The notes beneath the pieces are model-generated. The model saw nothing but the letters and a program-made list of their open reading frames with translations. It did no database searches and was not told where the DNA came from. Below are positions 11,501 to 20,400 of a stretch of 40,157 nucleotides of DNA, piece by piece. The position numbers and the translations under genes are program-made. The stretch comes from Lingula anatina (lineage: Eukaryota; Brachiopoda; Lingulata; Lingulida; Lingulidae): contig NW_019775566.1 in assembly GCF_001039355.2 (NCBI RefSeq), positions 276,955 to 317,111 on the forward strand, read 5' to 3'. How positions within the stretch are numbered: the stretch's first letter is position 1; each line of letters begins with the position of its first letter.

Positions 11501-14500
11501 AGATGGACTACACTTCCCACAAGCCCTTGCTACCAACTCTGCTGGGGAGCTGCTGGTGGCAGAACGTCATTCAGGAATGATCAAAAGATTCGAGCTCATA
11601 GATGTCCCAATTGAAACCATTTCTCCAGAGGAATTACAGCAATTTTTAATAGCAGCCTTAAATTACAAGCCGACTTTATTAGCCATCTGCTATAGAGGAC
11701 AACAATATGCTATTACCTATGATGTCTGACTTAACAAAGATTTAACACGCTGGATACCATAACTGCTCAATTCTAAGTATCCAACATTTTTCAAGATTGG
11801 GATTAGTAAAAAGACAACATTATAACCTGACACAGAAAACATAGCTAGAATACACTACTAATCTAACCCAAAAAGTTGAGTCTGGCTTATATAGTCATCT
11901 TGAATAAAGCTCCGTAACATGAGCTGTAACCAATTTAGATAGAGCTACAACCAGTTTGGTAGAACCCCATTTTTTCATGTTTATTTTGGCATACAGTTTT
12001 GTGCTATTTACTCTCTTCATTCAATATCAATATGAACTATGCTAAAAAACCCTTCACTGCCACCTTTGCCCTTCCATACTGACAAACCAGTCTGTAATGA
12101 GTCATGAATTAAACAACTGGAAGTGGTTAACCATACAGCAAAGGTAAGGCCAAGGTTGTAAAAATAGTTGGTTCACAGACTGGCAGAGTATATTTTATAT
12201 GATGTCATGCCATTCAGATGTAGGAAATAAGATGTGTTATTTCTAAAAACAAATATGAATGGCATTTTATATAAAAGGAAGAATACCTATTTTTTTGTGA
12301 AAAGAAGACCACAAAAGACAATCTTGTAAATCTCTCATCTGCACTCAATATATTTTAATGTCTTTTATTACTTCAACATAAAAAAGGTTACATCTTTTTG
12401 CCACTGCACCATTTGTTTTTGGTTCATATTTTTAACCTTTCTTCAGTTTCCCTTCTCCTGTGCTAAGAAAAAGTCTAATCTTTCAGTGAGCCAAAATTAA
12501 TCCATGCTTAAGTAACGAACTAGTAACCAGTTTAGATTAATTAAGGAATTGAAATAAAAGAATTCCCAGGGAATAAAAACGAGCATTTTATCTTCCATTA
12601 CCAGCTACAGACTTAAACACAAACTATTCTAAAGAATGGAATATAAAAATAATCTAAAGTGATAAAACATGATGATTTTTAGCAATGAAATGGGGTCTCA
12701 ACAGTATAACTTTACATTATGATACCCTTAAAAATGGGCAATCAATCCGATTTCTTTGTCATAAATGTCATGCTTTAGAAACAGAATATCTGTATATCTT
12801 ACTTGCTGAGCCAGCTTGTACAGCATTCTTGCACTAACTGCAGTTGTGTGAGTTCTTAGAATATTTTTCTTTCCTTCTTCTAGTTTCCAGTCATAACGGT
12901 AGCTGTGTAGATAAAAAATTAGAAAAAAATATATATATACATGAGATATGTTGACTGAAAGCTTTGATCCTACTGACTGGATAAGCTATCACGAAAACAT
13001 ACTTTAACTAGAAATCACTGAAAACTTTGTTAAATGCTTTAAAAGCCCTGGCATTCAATTCAAATATATCAGATCTATAATATTCTTAAGGCCTTATATC
13101 TTTCAAGAAAGGTCCTACCAAGTACCACCACTGATGAATGATTTAAGTTTACTAGACCAATCACAAATGCTCACTCACTTATCCCCATTTTGTAGTTCCC
13201 CTGAAGAGCATGTGAGAAAGTTTTAGACCTATTCAACTGATGATCCCCCCCCTCCCCCAGGCCTTACTCGCAATTAGTGAGGAAAACTTGAATCAAATGT
13301 TGCTGAACACAGATGTTGGATAATTATTCGAGATTTGAAAATGAGGAAGTTCACTTGCATAGGATCAGAATTTCGGGGTACCGGGTGGTAATAAATTTGG
13401 TTTTTGAAGCTGTTGAGGGCTATGAGATAAAATTATGCATCTGCATTTTATATAATAGGTCCATATTTATTTTACTATAAAATTCATATATAATAGCAAA
13501 TTATAACATAAAAATAATTTTTAAACATTTAGATGCATTTTTTTATTCAAGTAAATTAAGATTAACAATATGAATGTTTCAGCAATGCATTAGTCTGGCT
13601 ATCCAAAAGGCATGAAAAATTAGCCCGAGTAAGCCTAGAATCCAGATAACATTGCATGAGCATGAGTAATTATGTAAGGAAACAACACTGAAGCTCAGAG
13701 TTTCGAAGCAGGCTAATTCCACACCAGCTATTTGTGAGAACATGAAACTTGAGTACAAAACTGCAATAATATACATATTTATTTTCCCTTTACGTAAAAA
13801 TGTTCAGAACAGACAAAATCAGTCAACATATAACAGGTAAAACATGAAGTTTTACACTTTCTCTACGTCACCCTATCAAGTTGAAAAAAATTAAACATCA
13901 AGAATTTAATTTCTCAATTCATACTGATAAAGAAATTGAAAAATTGGAACTCACCCTTGTGAGCCATATCCTCCTTCTGAATGAACTTTCTTTACTTTGG
14001 CTACATAATCTGCTGGAAGTTTGGTCTCATCCGCATACATTGGATCTAAAAAAACACACAAGTGATTATATCATATTAGCAGGTTCACCTACCAATCATT
14101 TTCAATGAAAATACATGAAAATAAATCCAGACAATTAAGTTCAGCAAAGCACATTCATAAACAAACAACAAACAATTCCATCATGCTAGTGCAAATCACA
14201 CGTCGACTTAATAATTGATTTTTCTGCATGTTGAAACTTATTGTGACTGACTGGTGCTCTGAACACTTACTTTTTAATAATAATCTTACCTGATATGAAG
14301 AAGGTATCATGTGCGTCTCTTGCTGGATGCTGCTGTGGCTGGAACAGGGCATCAAAATTCCAGAAACTGCTTTCAATGAAGTTATTGGTTGGCATTTCTG
14401 AGAAACTGGAAAACGCAAAGAAAACATTGTTAAAAAAGATTGATCAAACGGATTCAAGAAAAAAACAACATGCATGCATGCATACATATATACATCTTGA

Positions 14501-17195
14501 GAGTATTTTGCAATAATTTGCTCATGCGTCATTCATACACTGATGGCATATTTATCACATGCACTGATATCACCATACAGATGCTGAGTTCCACTCTTAC
14601 CCCATTTCTAGGAATATCTGTCTGTATTCTGCTCTAATCTTCAGGAGAGGATGCAGGTGTCCACTATCTGGCAAGACACCAAGGGCTTCAAAGTTGTATG
14701 GTTTGAAAGTATGCTCCTTCCAAGAACCACTGAGAATTAAATAAATTTTATAAGCATCTAATCAGAATAAACAAGAGCATTTTACCTCTATACATCTTCC
14801 TTCGTCTATTCTAACAAATACAGTTTATGGCTCCTTTTATGTGTAACTTAACAAATAATTAAAAGTTACAGTCACTGTTGCTTAAAACAAAATATTATGA
14901 CATTAAATTCAATCATCTTCATTCTTTGAGAAAGGATCGAACTTCATCACTAACATAATTTTATGCAATCATAACTTTTCATTTAAGAATGCTAGTATGG
15001 TAAGTATGGTAGAAGAAGCATACATTTACCTAGACAACATCTCTGGAGTCAAGTCTGTTTCTTGTTTTGATATTGTGAGACTGAACTTGCTGCCTTTGGT
15101 TACAATGAATGAATTGATTTTCCTGAAAACCAAGCAATAAATATCAACAGATTAAATTGTCATGCAGAAAAGAAGTAAAATGATTAATACAATTGAAAAT
15201 ACAATTAATCTGTAAAACACCTTTCTTACTCCATCTTTTAAACTGATATTTTGCCTTTACTCTGCCTTTTAAAAACATTTCATCACAAATAAAATATATC
15301 GTTTCTGTAGTGATGCTGTAAAAAATTTTTTTCTGCCATACTCACACTTCTTGTATCAATTTTCTCTTCTTGTAGTCTGTCTTTTGCTGGTCTGTGATGC
15401 CATCCAATTGTAAGTTTTGTAACTTTATCAGACTTTGTTGAACAAGATCTTCTATGCTCTCAACCTGACATATGAGAGATACATTTCAATGAGTTCACAT
15501 AAAAAACGAGAGAAAAGGGAAAAGCAACCCAGAATGGTCTTGTGTCAAAGGATTTTAAAAATTTTTAATTCAAATTTAAAAACTACTATGAATACACCCT
15601 GAATAAATATATTGAAATCATAATTTCTAATTACTCACATACCATCATGCTGTGTGTTCTCTAGTTCAATTTCATTTGAGAATGCACACAGAATATAATT
15701 ATTCAACTCTCATGTTCACAGTAAGTATTCACGGGCCAATTAACCTTAATAAAAGTGAAGTCCCATAAAAACAGTATGTTCAGACATTGTTAAAATCACG
15801 GCATATTGTTTACCTTTCTAAAGACTCTTGGTCCCCCTTCAGCTTTTTTGTCAATCATGATCCAACCACCTGACATTGCCTTGCTGAAGCCAATCTTAGC
15901 ATTTGGAACAGATTGCTATGGGATACAAAAAATGCAAGTTCAGCATGACATTTGCAATACACTCTCCAAACAAAATCAAAGATAAATGATAAGCAAACTG
16001 TTGTTTAGAATGGACAATAACATTAATTAAATACCATACTAACACATAATGCACACTCCTTTTGTTAAAAAGTACAACACTTCATAAATATCAAAAAAAA
16101 AAATCTTTTAATGATCATCAAATGATTAAAACAATAGCTATGCTGACTTTACCATTAAGTCAGACTGTGCAATGCCCTCTACTGGAACAGCATTGAAAAC
16201 CAGAGCTTCGTGGCTGCCATTTTCAACAACTGCCTTGCCCTCTTCAGTTAACTCCCATTTCTTGCTGGTACACTGCTCACAGTTTATTATCTGAAATATA
16301 TTCAGTTTTTTCATGAGAGTCATTCAGACATTCCCTGGTATTTGTTTTTCCTATCCAAGGGATATTTGACACTTGATCATATCTATAGATAGAATTTTAA
16401 AAATATAGGATCCATTGATGTGAGCGTAGCATTAGTATATCAGTGTGTGATCTACACTTTTCAAAAATATTTTTGAACTCAAAAAAGTTTTTGAGAATTA
16501 TCAAGGAGCATATGGCATTTTAGTTCGGAAAATTGGTAACCACCCCACATTGTTACTCCCCTGCCTTCCTGCTGGGATATAACCATACAGGGAAGTAACA
16601 GTGTGGTGATAGACTTATGCAAGGGAGTGCCAATGACAGTGGCCTACTGATGTGAGTATCATTATTTTAATAGGGGGAGTAATGATTTGACATTAAGCTT
16701 TAAATTTCAAAAGGCCATGGGGAACATACAATTTTCATTTGTCACTGTCGATAAAGTAATCACTGTACTTTCAATGGGGGTAGAGATTGATTGATCATTT
16801 TGGTTTATTTCTACTGAGAATATCTACTGTAGCTGTTATCTACATAGACCAAGGCAACAAATAAAGCATCAGCCTCATATTTCAACACTTAAAATATCTT
16901 AGAAACTATGTCACATTGTAATCTTGGAAAAGTTGAACAAAAAGATACGGAAACATATGTCAAGTAACTCTAAGATTATCTTGATATCATGTGGTTGCAT
17001 CAGGCTTCCGTCACTATTAAACTACTATGTTATGTATTAAAATAAAACCCAAATTACATCTCCAGCCGACTGTATACTCTTCACTGCTCCAACTATCTTT
17101 TGGTGATCTACATTTAATTCTGCAGCTAGCTCTAAGGTGTCAATTTTTCCTAGTTTTTCAACCCTCTCGAGGATTTCACGTGTGGTGTCCTCCAT
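2567..17195 (-). CDS. FARSA: Phenylalanine--tRNA ligase alpha subunit (13 coding exons, complete)
   Basis: Cytosolic class II aminoacyl-tRNA synthetase subunit that pairs with FARSB and charges tRNA-Phe. Coding exons, 5' to 3': 17195-17058, 16290-16153, 15915-15814, 15464-15346, 15122-15030, 14729-14601, 14405-14290, 14045-13955, 12902-12803, 5281-5113, 4890-4813, 4426-4312, 2675-2567. All introns are GT-AG and the phases join to 498 codons plus TGA (human protein about 508 aa). The N-terminal winged-helix region ([19 protein letters not shown]) is followed by the catalytic domain. Visible landmarks are [18 protein letters not shown], motif 2 around FRNE (residues 357-360), [15 protein letters not shown], and motif 3 GLSLER (458-463) followed by [14 protein letters not shown]. 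The start ATG was chosen because it aligns with the family N-terminus and lies just inside the shared promoter. Intron 9 is 7.5 kb and contains three plus-strand genes. Intron 12 contains a transposon. No defect is seen. Confidence 0.96.
2811..4170. mobile_element. Non-autonomous TIR DNA transposon in FARSA intron 12 (hAT-like ends)
   Basis: The left end cagggctagacactaac and the inverted right end (reading cagggctcgacattagc on the other strand) form imperfect terminal inverted repeats. Both are followed by copies of a cctgtcc motif. The flanks gtatt at 2806-2810 and gtatt at 4171-4175 form a 5-bp target duplication. The 1.36-kb interior has no transposase ORF, so the element would have to be moved in trans. 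CAGGG ends with a 5-bp duplication fit some hAT groups; this assignment is by analogy. It lies wholly within an intron. Confidence 0.75.
2829..2865. repeat. Perfect 17-bp stem hairpin near the transposon left end
   Basis: Positions 2829-2845 and 2849-2865 are exact inverse complements (tttatgagcacctgtcc and its complement) with a three-base ttc loop. It lies 18 bp inside the left terminus of the element and includes the cctgtcc motif, so it probably belongs to the subterminal transposase-binding structure. Confidence 0.85.
5282..5982. other. FARSA intron 9, proximal 700 bp: no gene recognised
   Basis: The stretch runs from the FARSA exon 10 acceptor to the first nested dioxygenase gene. It must hold the promoter and 5' UTR of that gene, but I see no convincing TATA box. 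A short ORF at 5832-6053 overlaps the dioxygenase start in another frame and resembles nothing known. Confidence 0.6.
5983..6618 (+). CDS. Secreted intradiol ring-cleavage dioxygenase-like protein 1 (intronless)
   Basis: A 211-aa protein of the catechol/protocatechuate intradiol dioxygenase fold, which opens catechol rings between the two hydroxylated carbons using Fe(III) and O2. Residues 1-16 look like a signal peptide. The core reads [11 protein letters not shown] (25-35), LEIWQAD (83-89), TGNY (91-94), [20 protein letters not shown] (111-130) and [11 protein letters not shown] (142-152). The family's iron ligands are present: Tyr94, Tyr121, His127 and His129, plus Arg124. Cysteines 23, 51, 74, 99, 158 and 161 are shared with the second copy and suggest disulfides. 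The start is chosen at the ATG that gives the signal peptide. The gene has no intron and lies inside FARSA intron 9 on the opposite strand. The acidic C-terminal tail differs from copy 2. Substrate unknown; a polyphenol or catecholamine role is inference. Confidence 0.9.
   Translation: MNVWWVLSYFLLTVKAQTTGGSCELTPPDVIGPYYMVLKHQRQLEKDENLCEKDPAFASLHKLWVMGQVKSEDCVTPLAAAQLEIWQADHTGNYHKFWCRGFIYTDQEGYFQFWTIHPGNYGHRPAHIHFKVTHPGHISIITQMYFAGDAYLGQGDSCSVCASDNPLLIKRECSIDKSRHKAIAFNFILRKGKGMLMLEDTEDEEKGEFNI
6874..6990 (+). repeat. Duplicated dioxygenase upstream segment, copy A
   Basis: This segment runs from ctgcttaaagaccatctgtt to about atactagac and matches 7827-7943 at an offset of 953 bp with few differences. 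A weaker match continues near the end: caaaagttac, then gtgagaagg (7241-7263), against caaaagttaccagagtgaga just before the gene 2 start. No ORF follows copy A, so it looks like a promoter left without its gene. Confidence 0.8.
7827..7943 (+). repeat. Duplicated dioxygenase upstream segment, copy B
   Basis: Partner of 6874-6990. It lies 266-382 bp upstream of the gene 2 ATG and so probably contributes to the gene 2 promoter or 5' UTR. It includes the shared run catgctgcttactctgtaaa. Confidence 0.8.
8209..8865 (+). CDS. Secreted intradiol ring-cleavage dioxygenase-like protein 2 (intronless)
   Basis: A 218-aa paralogue of the gene at 5983-6618. Residues 1-23 are a strong signal peptide (hydrophobic core [18 protein letters not shown], then EA before QR). 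The fold core includes [42 protein letters not shown] and [12 protein letters not shown]. Predicted iron ligands are Tyr99, Tyr126, His132 and His134, with Arg129. Cysteines 29, 56, 79, 104, 163 and 166 match copy 1, and the segment CASDNPLLI is identical. The coding region is clearly richer in GC than its flanks and has no intron. AATAAA at 9154-9159 is a likely poly(A) signal. It is probably an exported catechol-type dioxygenase, with the substrate unknown. Animal genes of this family are uncommon, and transfer from a microbe in the distant past is one explanation, not shown by this sequence alone. Confidence 0.92.
   Translation: MKRLSLILSLFIICSSLLLAIEAQRNGTCLTPPDILGPYYLRLKKQQQLQENDNLCAIDANFSNLRKHMVDGYVRSSDCATPVPGALVEVWQADSKGSYHWDGCRGYTYTNQQGYFKFFTIQPGNYGRRPAHIHFKVSHQGHTTLVTQMYFSGDRYLSPKDSCKVCASDNPLLITRTTPAEIPGYRVTKFDINLELGVGMWLMDDPDLQGYQRYRIKG
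8866..10554. other. FARSA intron 9 spacer downstream of dioxygenase 2
   Basis: It contains the gene 2 3' UTR to about 9175. The minus strand has an AATAAA (tttatt at 9189-9194), which would suit a minus-strand transcript ending here with a long 3' UTR. CA-rich simple sequence lies at about 10452-10478. No ORF with recognisable coding character was found. Confidence 0.5.
10555..10747 (-). CDS. Possible terminal exon of an unidentified minus-strand gene
   Basis: A GC-richer block stands out from AT-rich flanks. On the minus strand a good acceptor context (ctctcttcatcctaattcccag) is followed by about 63 open codons to a TGA at 10555-10557. The peptide includes [29 protein letters not shown] and [12 protein letters not shown], with a CxxC pair. 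A second minus frame is also open, and the start of the block is an ACT repeat, so the reading is uncertain. I find no upstream partner exon between here and FARSA exon 9 and do not recognise the protein. It may be only a GC-rich promoter region of the NHL gene, whose ATG is 13 bp away on the other strand. Confidence 0.25.
10761..11729 (+). CDS. Stand-alone NHL-repeat beta-propeller protein (TRIM2/3/71-like C-terminal domain)
   Basis: A 322-aa intronless ORF. Successive repeats of NHL type are visible: [73 protein letters not shown] followed by [14 protein letters not shown], and [18 protein letters not shown]. This is the six-bladed propeller found at the C-terminus of TRIM-NHL E3 ligases, where it binds RNA or protein. 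There is no RING, B-box, coiled coil or filamin domain here. The protein could be a free propeller, or an unseen upstream exon could add more. The last about 40 residues ([15 protein letters not shown] and on) lie beyond the propeller. A poly(A) signal AATAAA is at 11903-11908. The gene is nested in FARSA intron 9, antisense to it. Function is not inferred beyond binding. Confidence 0.82.
   Translation: MKRAQCVHSFNSLLGDDQDEEDCFITGLSTDGVNIYIIDRNGYEGENNRVKVFSYEGEFKFDWRFDGPQDITVSERGVIYVTSEGEKCVKFYSNLDREENRSNGENNNLFLNQLECPFGIAQDKEGHVLVCDSKQKTVYSFDTESEELVNMLQISEWECPQYIAVNKTNDTIVVSDWAAASVHIVNSSGDILAQYGDCQNNNRDPMNIPQGVCCDEDGFIYIADCWNHRIIMLDPDGKFVNYVAKETDGLHFPQALATNSAGELLVAERHSGMIKRFELIDVPIETISPEELQQFLIAALNYKPTLLAICYRGQQYAITYDV
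11730..12802. other. FARSA intron 9, distal 1.1 kb
   Basis: It holds the 3' UTR of the NHL gene (AATAAA at 11903-11908), then AT-rich intron sequence up to the donor of FARSA exon 9. No further gene, repeat or RNA is recognised. Confidence 0.6.
16543..16608. other. Hairpin-forming sequence in FARSA intron 1
   Basis: Arms 16543-16563 and 16588-16608 pair over 21 positions with three non-Watson-Crick pairs around a 24-base loop. The core tgttact and cccctg on the left matches cagggaagtaaca on the right. Size and shape resemble a microRNA precursor or a small foldback element. The strand of origin and any expression are unknown, and I do not recognise a known microRNA. Confidence 0.35.
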
Positions 17196-17436
17196 TTCGC
17201 AGTAGCTTCGCAGTAAAGCTAACTTCCGTAAACATTCAATTACTTTTTCATCGGTTGGTATCCATTTATACGCATGGAATCAAATTAAGATAATTTTCAA
17301 TGAAATATTTAACGAAAAATGTTTTCTGTTGGCGCAAATATAAAATATCAAATGTTACAAAACAGCCAGTGCTGTCTACTTCGGAACATCTAGTGACGTC
17401 ATCACAACATCTCCCACAGGCACACGAAGTGTAAAT
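17196..17436. promoter_or_regulatory. Shared divergent promoter of FARSA and GCDH with a CRE palindrome
   Basis: Only 241 bp separate the FARSA ATG (minus) from the GCDH ATG (plus), so both transcripts must start here. A perfect cAMP-response element TGACGTCA sits at 17394-17401, 36 bp before the GCDH ATG. CREB/ATF proteins bind this octamer. No TATA box is evident. Co-regulation of the two genes is an inference from the shared region. Confidence 0.75.
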
Positions 17437-20400
17437 ATGTCCCTCGGAAAACCAGTTTTCAGGCTTCTGGGCCGCAGGACAAGTTATTTCAGTAGTATTA
17501 CACGCACGTTTGGTACTGCTGCAGCTCGTATCCTTTTTAGTTGAAAACTAAATGTTTTTCCCAAGTGGGTTAGTACAATGCAGTAAGCATTAACTTGTTA
17601 TCTGATTTGTGCCTTACTGCAGTGTAGACCTTGGACCATTTAATTTTTTTTTTTACTTTTGGACTTTAGTCTCTACAATCAGGTACTAAGAAGAGTTGTC
17701 ATGTTATGTATATCGTCAGTTTTAAGGTATTTCTTTTAAGATTCTGTTTGTTTCAGTTGATGTTAAATTTATGTAAGACCCAATTGCCTAAATGGCTTAT
17801 GTCCAATCAGATTGCAGGATTTTGGCACACCTCCTTACAGAATTGTATGCACTGAAAACATGATAACCTAGAATAAAAAAGAAAAAGTCTTTGCAAGGAA
17901 ATGACACAGTTGCTGTTAAATGGTTTTAAATAAATGTTATTTTAATGAAAAAAAAATTCCAAAATTAAATTGATCTGTTAAGTGTTTGTGCCTTACTAGT
18001 AGTTGCCTTTTCATAGCCACATGCATGCATATTAATTAAAACAGTTCATATATTGTGTATGTAAATCATCCTTAACACTTACCAGAAAAGAAAGAACAGG
18101 AAGTAAAAAAATCAGAACCAACTGGTAAGTAATGTCCAGAGACATTTTTATGTCATTTGACATATCCAGTATATTTCTTGACTGTGTAATGGTTTAGATA
18201 ATCAGCAGTATAAACATATAGTATGGATGAATGTATTCTTTGTTAGCTTGATAAGTGGCCTAATGATAAAAGAATTCTACTCATGCTTGAAGGGTTTTTC
18301 ATTATTATTAATAATGATTTATAACAGTGCAGCCCTATGCCAATTTCTTAAACTTGATTGTTAAAAGTTAATGCACTAATGCAATAATATACTACCAATT
18401 AATCTCTTTTTAAGCCAAGTTTGATTATCATGATGCCCTGAACCTGGAAAGCCTGCTGACAGAAGAAGAAATACTTCTCAGAGATCAATTCCGCAGTTAT
18501 TGCACAGATCGTCTTATGCCAAGGATAGTGGAAGCAAACAGACATGAAAGTACGTAAAATCAATACAACAGATCTGCAAAAAACACTCACAAGTACAAAT
18601 AAACATATGCACGTAAACACACAGAAAACAGACATGATATACTGTACAAAATAAAGCATTACTTAACTGCAAATAGTCACCGGATTGCTCACATGAAAGA
18701 AAAATATGTTACAGAGTTTAATGCTATTAATTACAGTTATTACATAAACAAAGGGAACCCTTTTAAGCAGTGTTCGTACTTGGAGTAAAATTATTTTTCA
18801 GCACTATCATTATTTACATTGGTTTTTGTCAATTACAGGTTGTTTAAATGCAGTTAGTTTAAGAAATAAATTCATGTTAGACATATAGACACTGGTCTTC
18901 TTGTGGTGATGTTTTATCTTATTTTTATTTAATTTTCAGTTTTCCACAGGGAAATCATCCCAGAAATGGGAGAGCTAGGAGTTCTTGGCCCTACAATTCA
19001 GGGATATGGCTGTGCTGGTACAACATCTGTGGCATATGGCCTCATTGCTAGAGAATTGGAAAGGTAATTGGAATACTATCTTTTCTTTGGGGATGAGCCT
19101 TTTTTAATCAAAGAAAATTTTTGGTACAAATATTCAGTGAACTATTCTATGAAATAAGTAACTATTTATCATTTTGTACACAATAAGGGTTCTTTATGTT
19201 AATTAAGTTTATATGATTAGCTTGCTTAGACACTTTTTATTGTTACTGTTTGTTATGTGATACAGATGAGATTGATTGATTTCTGGGCCATGTTAGGTCA
19301 TGTATTGATATGCAGCATGACATAATTATGAAGTTATATGTACATGACCAGGCTGTAGACATGGGTTGTAGAAGGTTTGAAAAAAATTAATGTGATATTA
19401 TTTTGGGTAATCCATCTTATTATGAAGAATTTTTTTTTTTTGCAGAGTGGACAGTGGCTATCGCTCAGCCATGAGTGTCCAGTCTTCCCTAGTAATGCAT
19501 CCAATATATAGTTATGGCTCAGAAGCCCAAAAGGAGAAATATCTTCCCAGGCTAGGTAAGATGGTGGGGACTAGATACATTTTTTCAATTCATATTTTGA
19601 TATTGATGCACAGTAAATCAGTGTATAGCAACCTTTTTTTCCAACCAAGAATTAACACTTAAAAAGGATAAGTCAAATACACCTAGTCTGCAAAATTGAG
19701 GGTGGAGGTAATATATTAAAAAGCCATCATCAGGGCAGAAAACTCCTAGAAAGGTGGGTTGGAGATAACTTGCTGAGCACACTACACATATGTATATAAA
19801 TGTACATGTATAAGTTGTGATTGGGAATTCCAATAAAAATCTGTGGAGGGGGTTGTTTAGAATGTGGCTTTTGATGAAGTATGTGTCAGAAATGAAATTA
19901 AAACAATAAGAATTCCATGACATTTTATATTGCTTCTACTTTTTACTGACACAGTCATCTGTATTTGATTATTGTACTAGCCAAGGGAGAGCTGATAGGA
20001 TGCTTTGGGCTGACAGAACCCAACCACGGCAGTGATCCCAGTGGAATGGAGACTAAGGCAACATACAATCCTGCCAGCAAAACTTTTACTTTAAATGGTT
20101 CTAAATCATGGTAAGTGCATTTGAAGTGATTGTGTTTGTATGTGTAATATGGAAATTATTTATGCCCTACCAGATCTGTGATTTATTTCAACCTAGAGAG
20201 ATATACTAGTAACCAACTAGAGCAATAGTTCATTTAAATTTATCAAGGCATTAAATGAAAGAAGCATCATGGAAAATTCTGGCTTCATTTTGTTTCTATT
20301 TCTATTAATATGCATATTGATCTCTATTAGGATCACCAACTCGCCTATAGCAGATGTATTTGTTGTGTGGGCAAAAACAGATTCAGAAAACAACAGAGTA

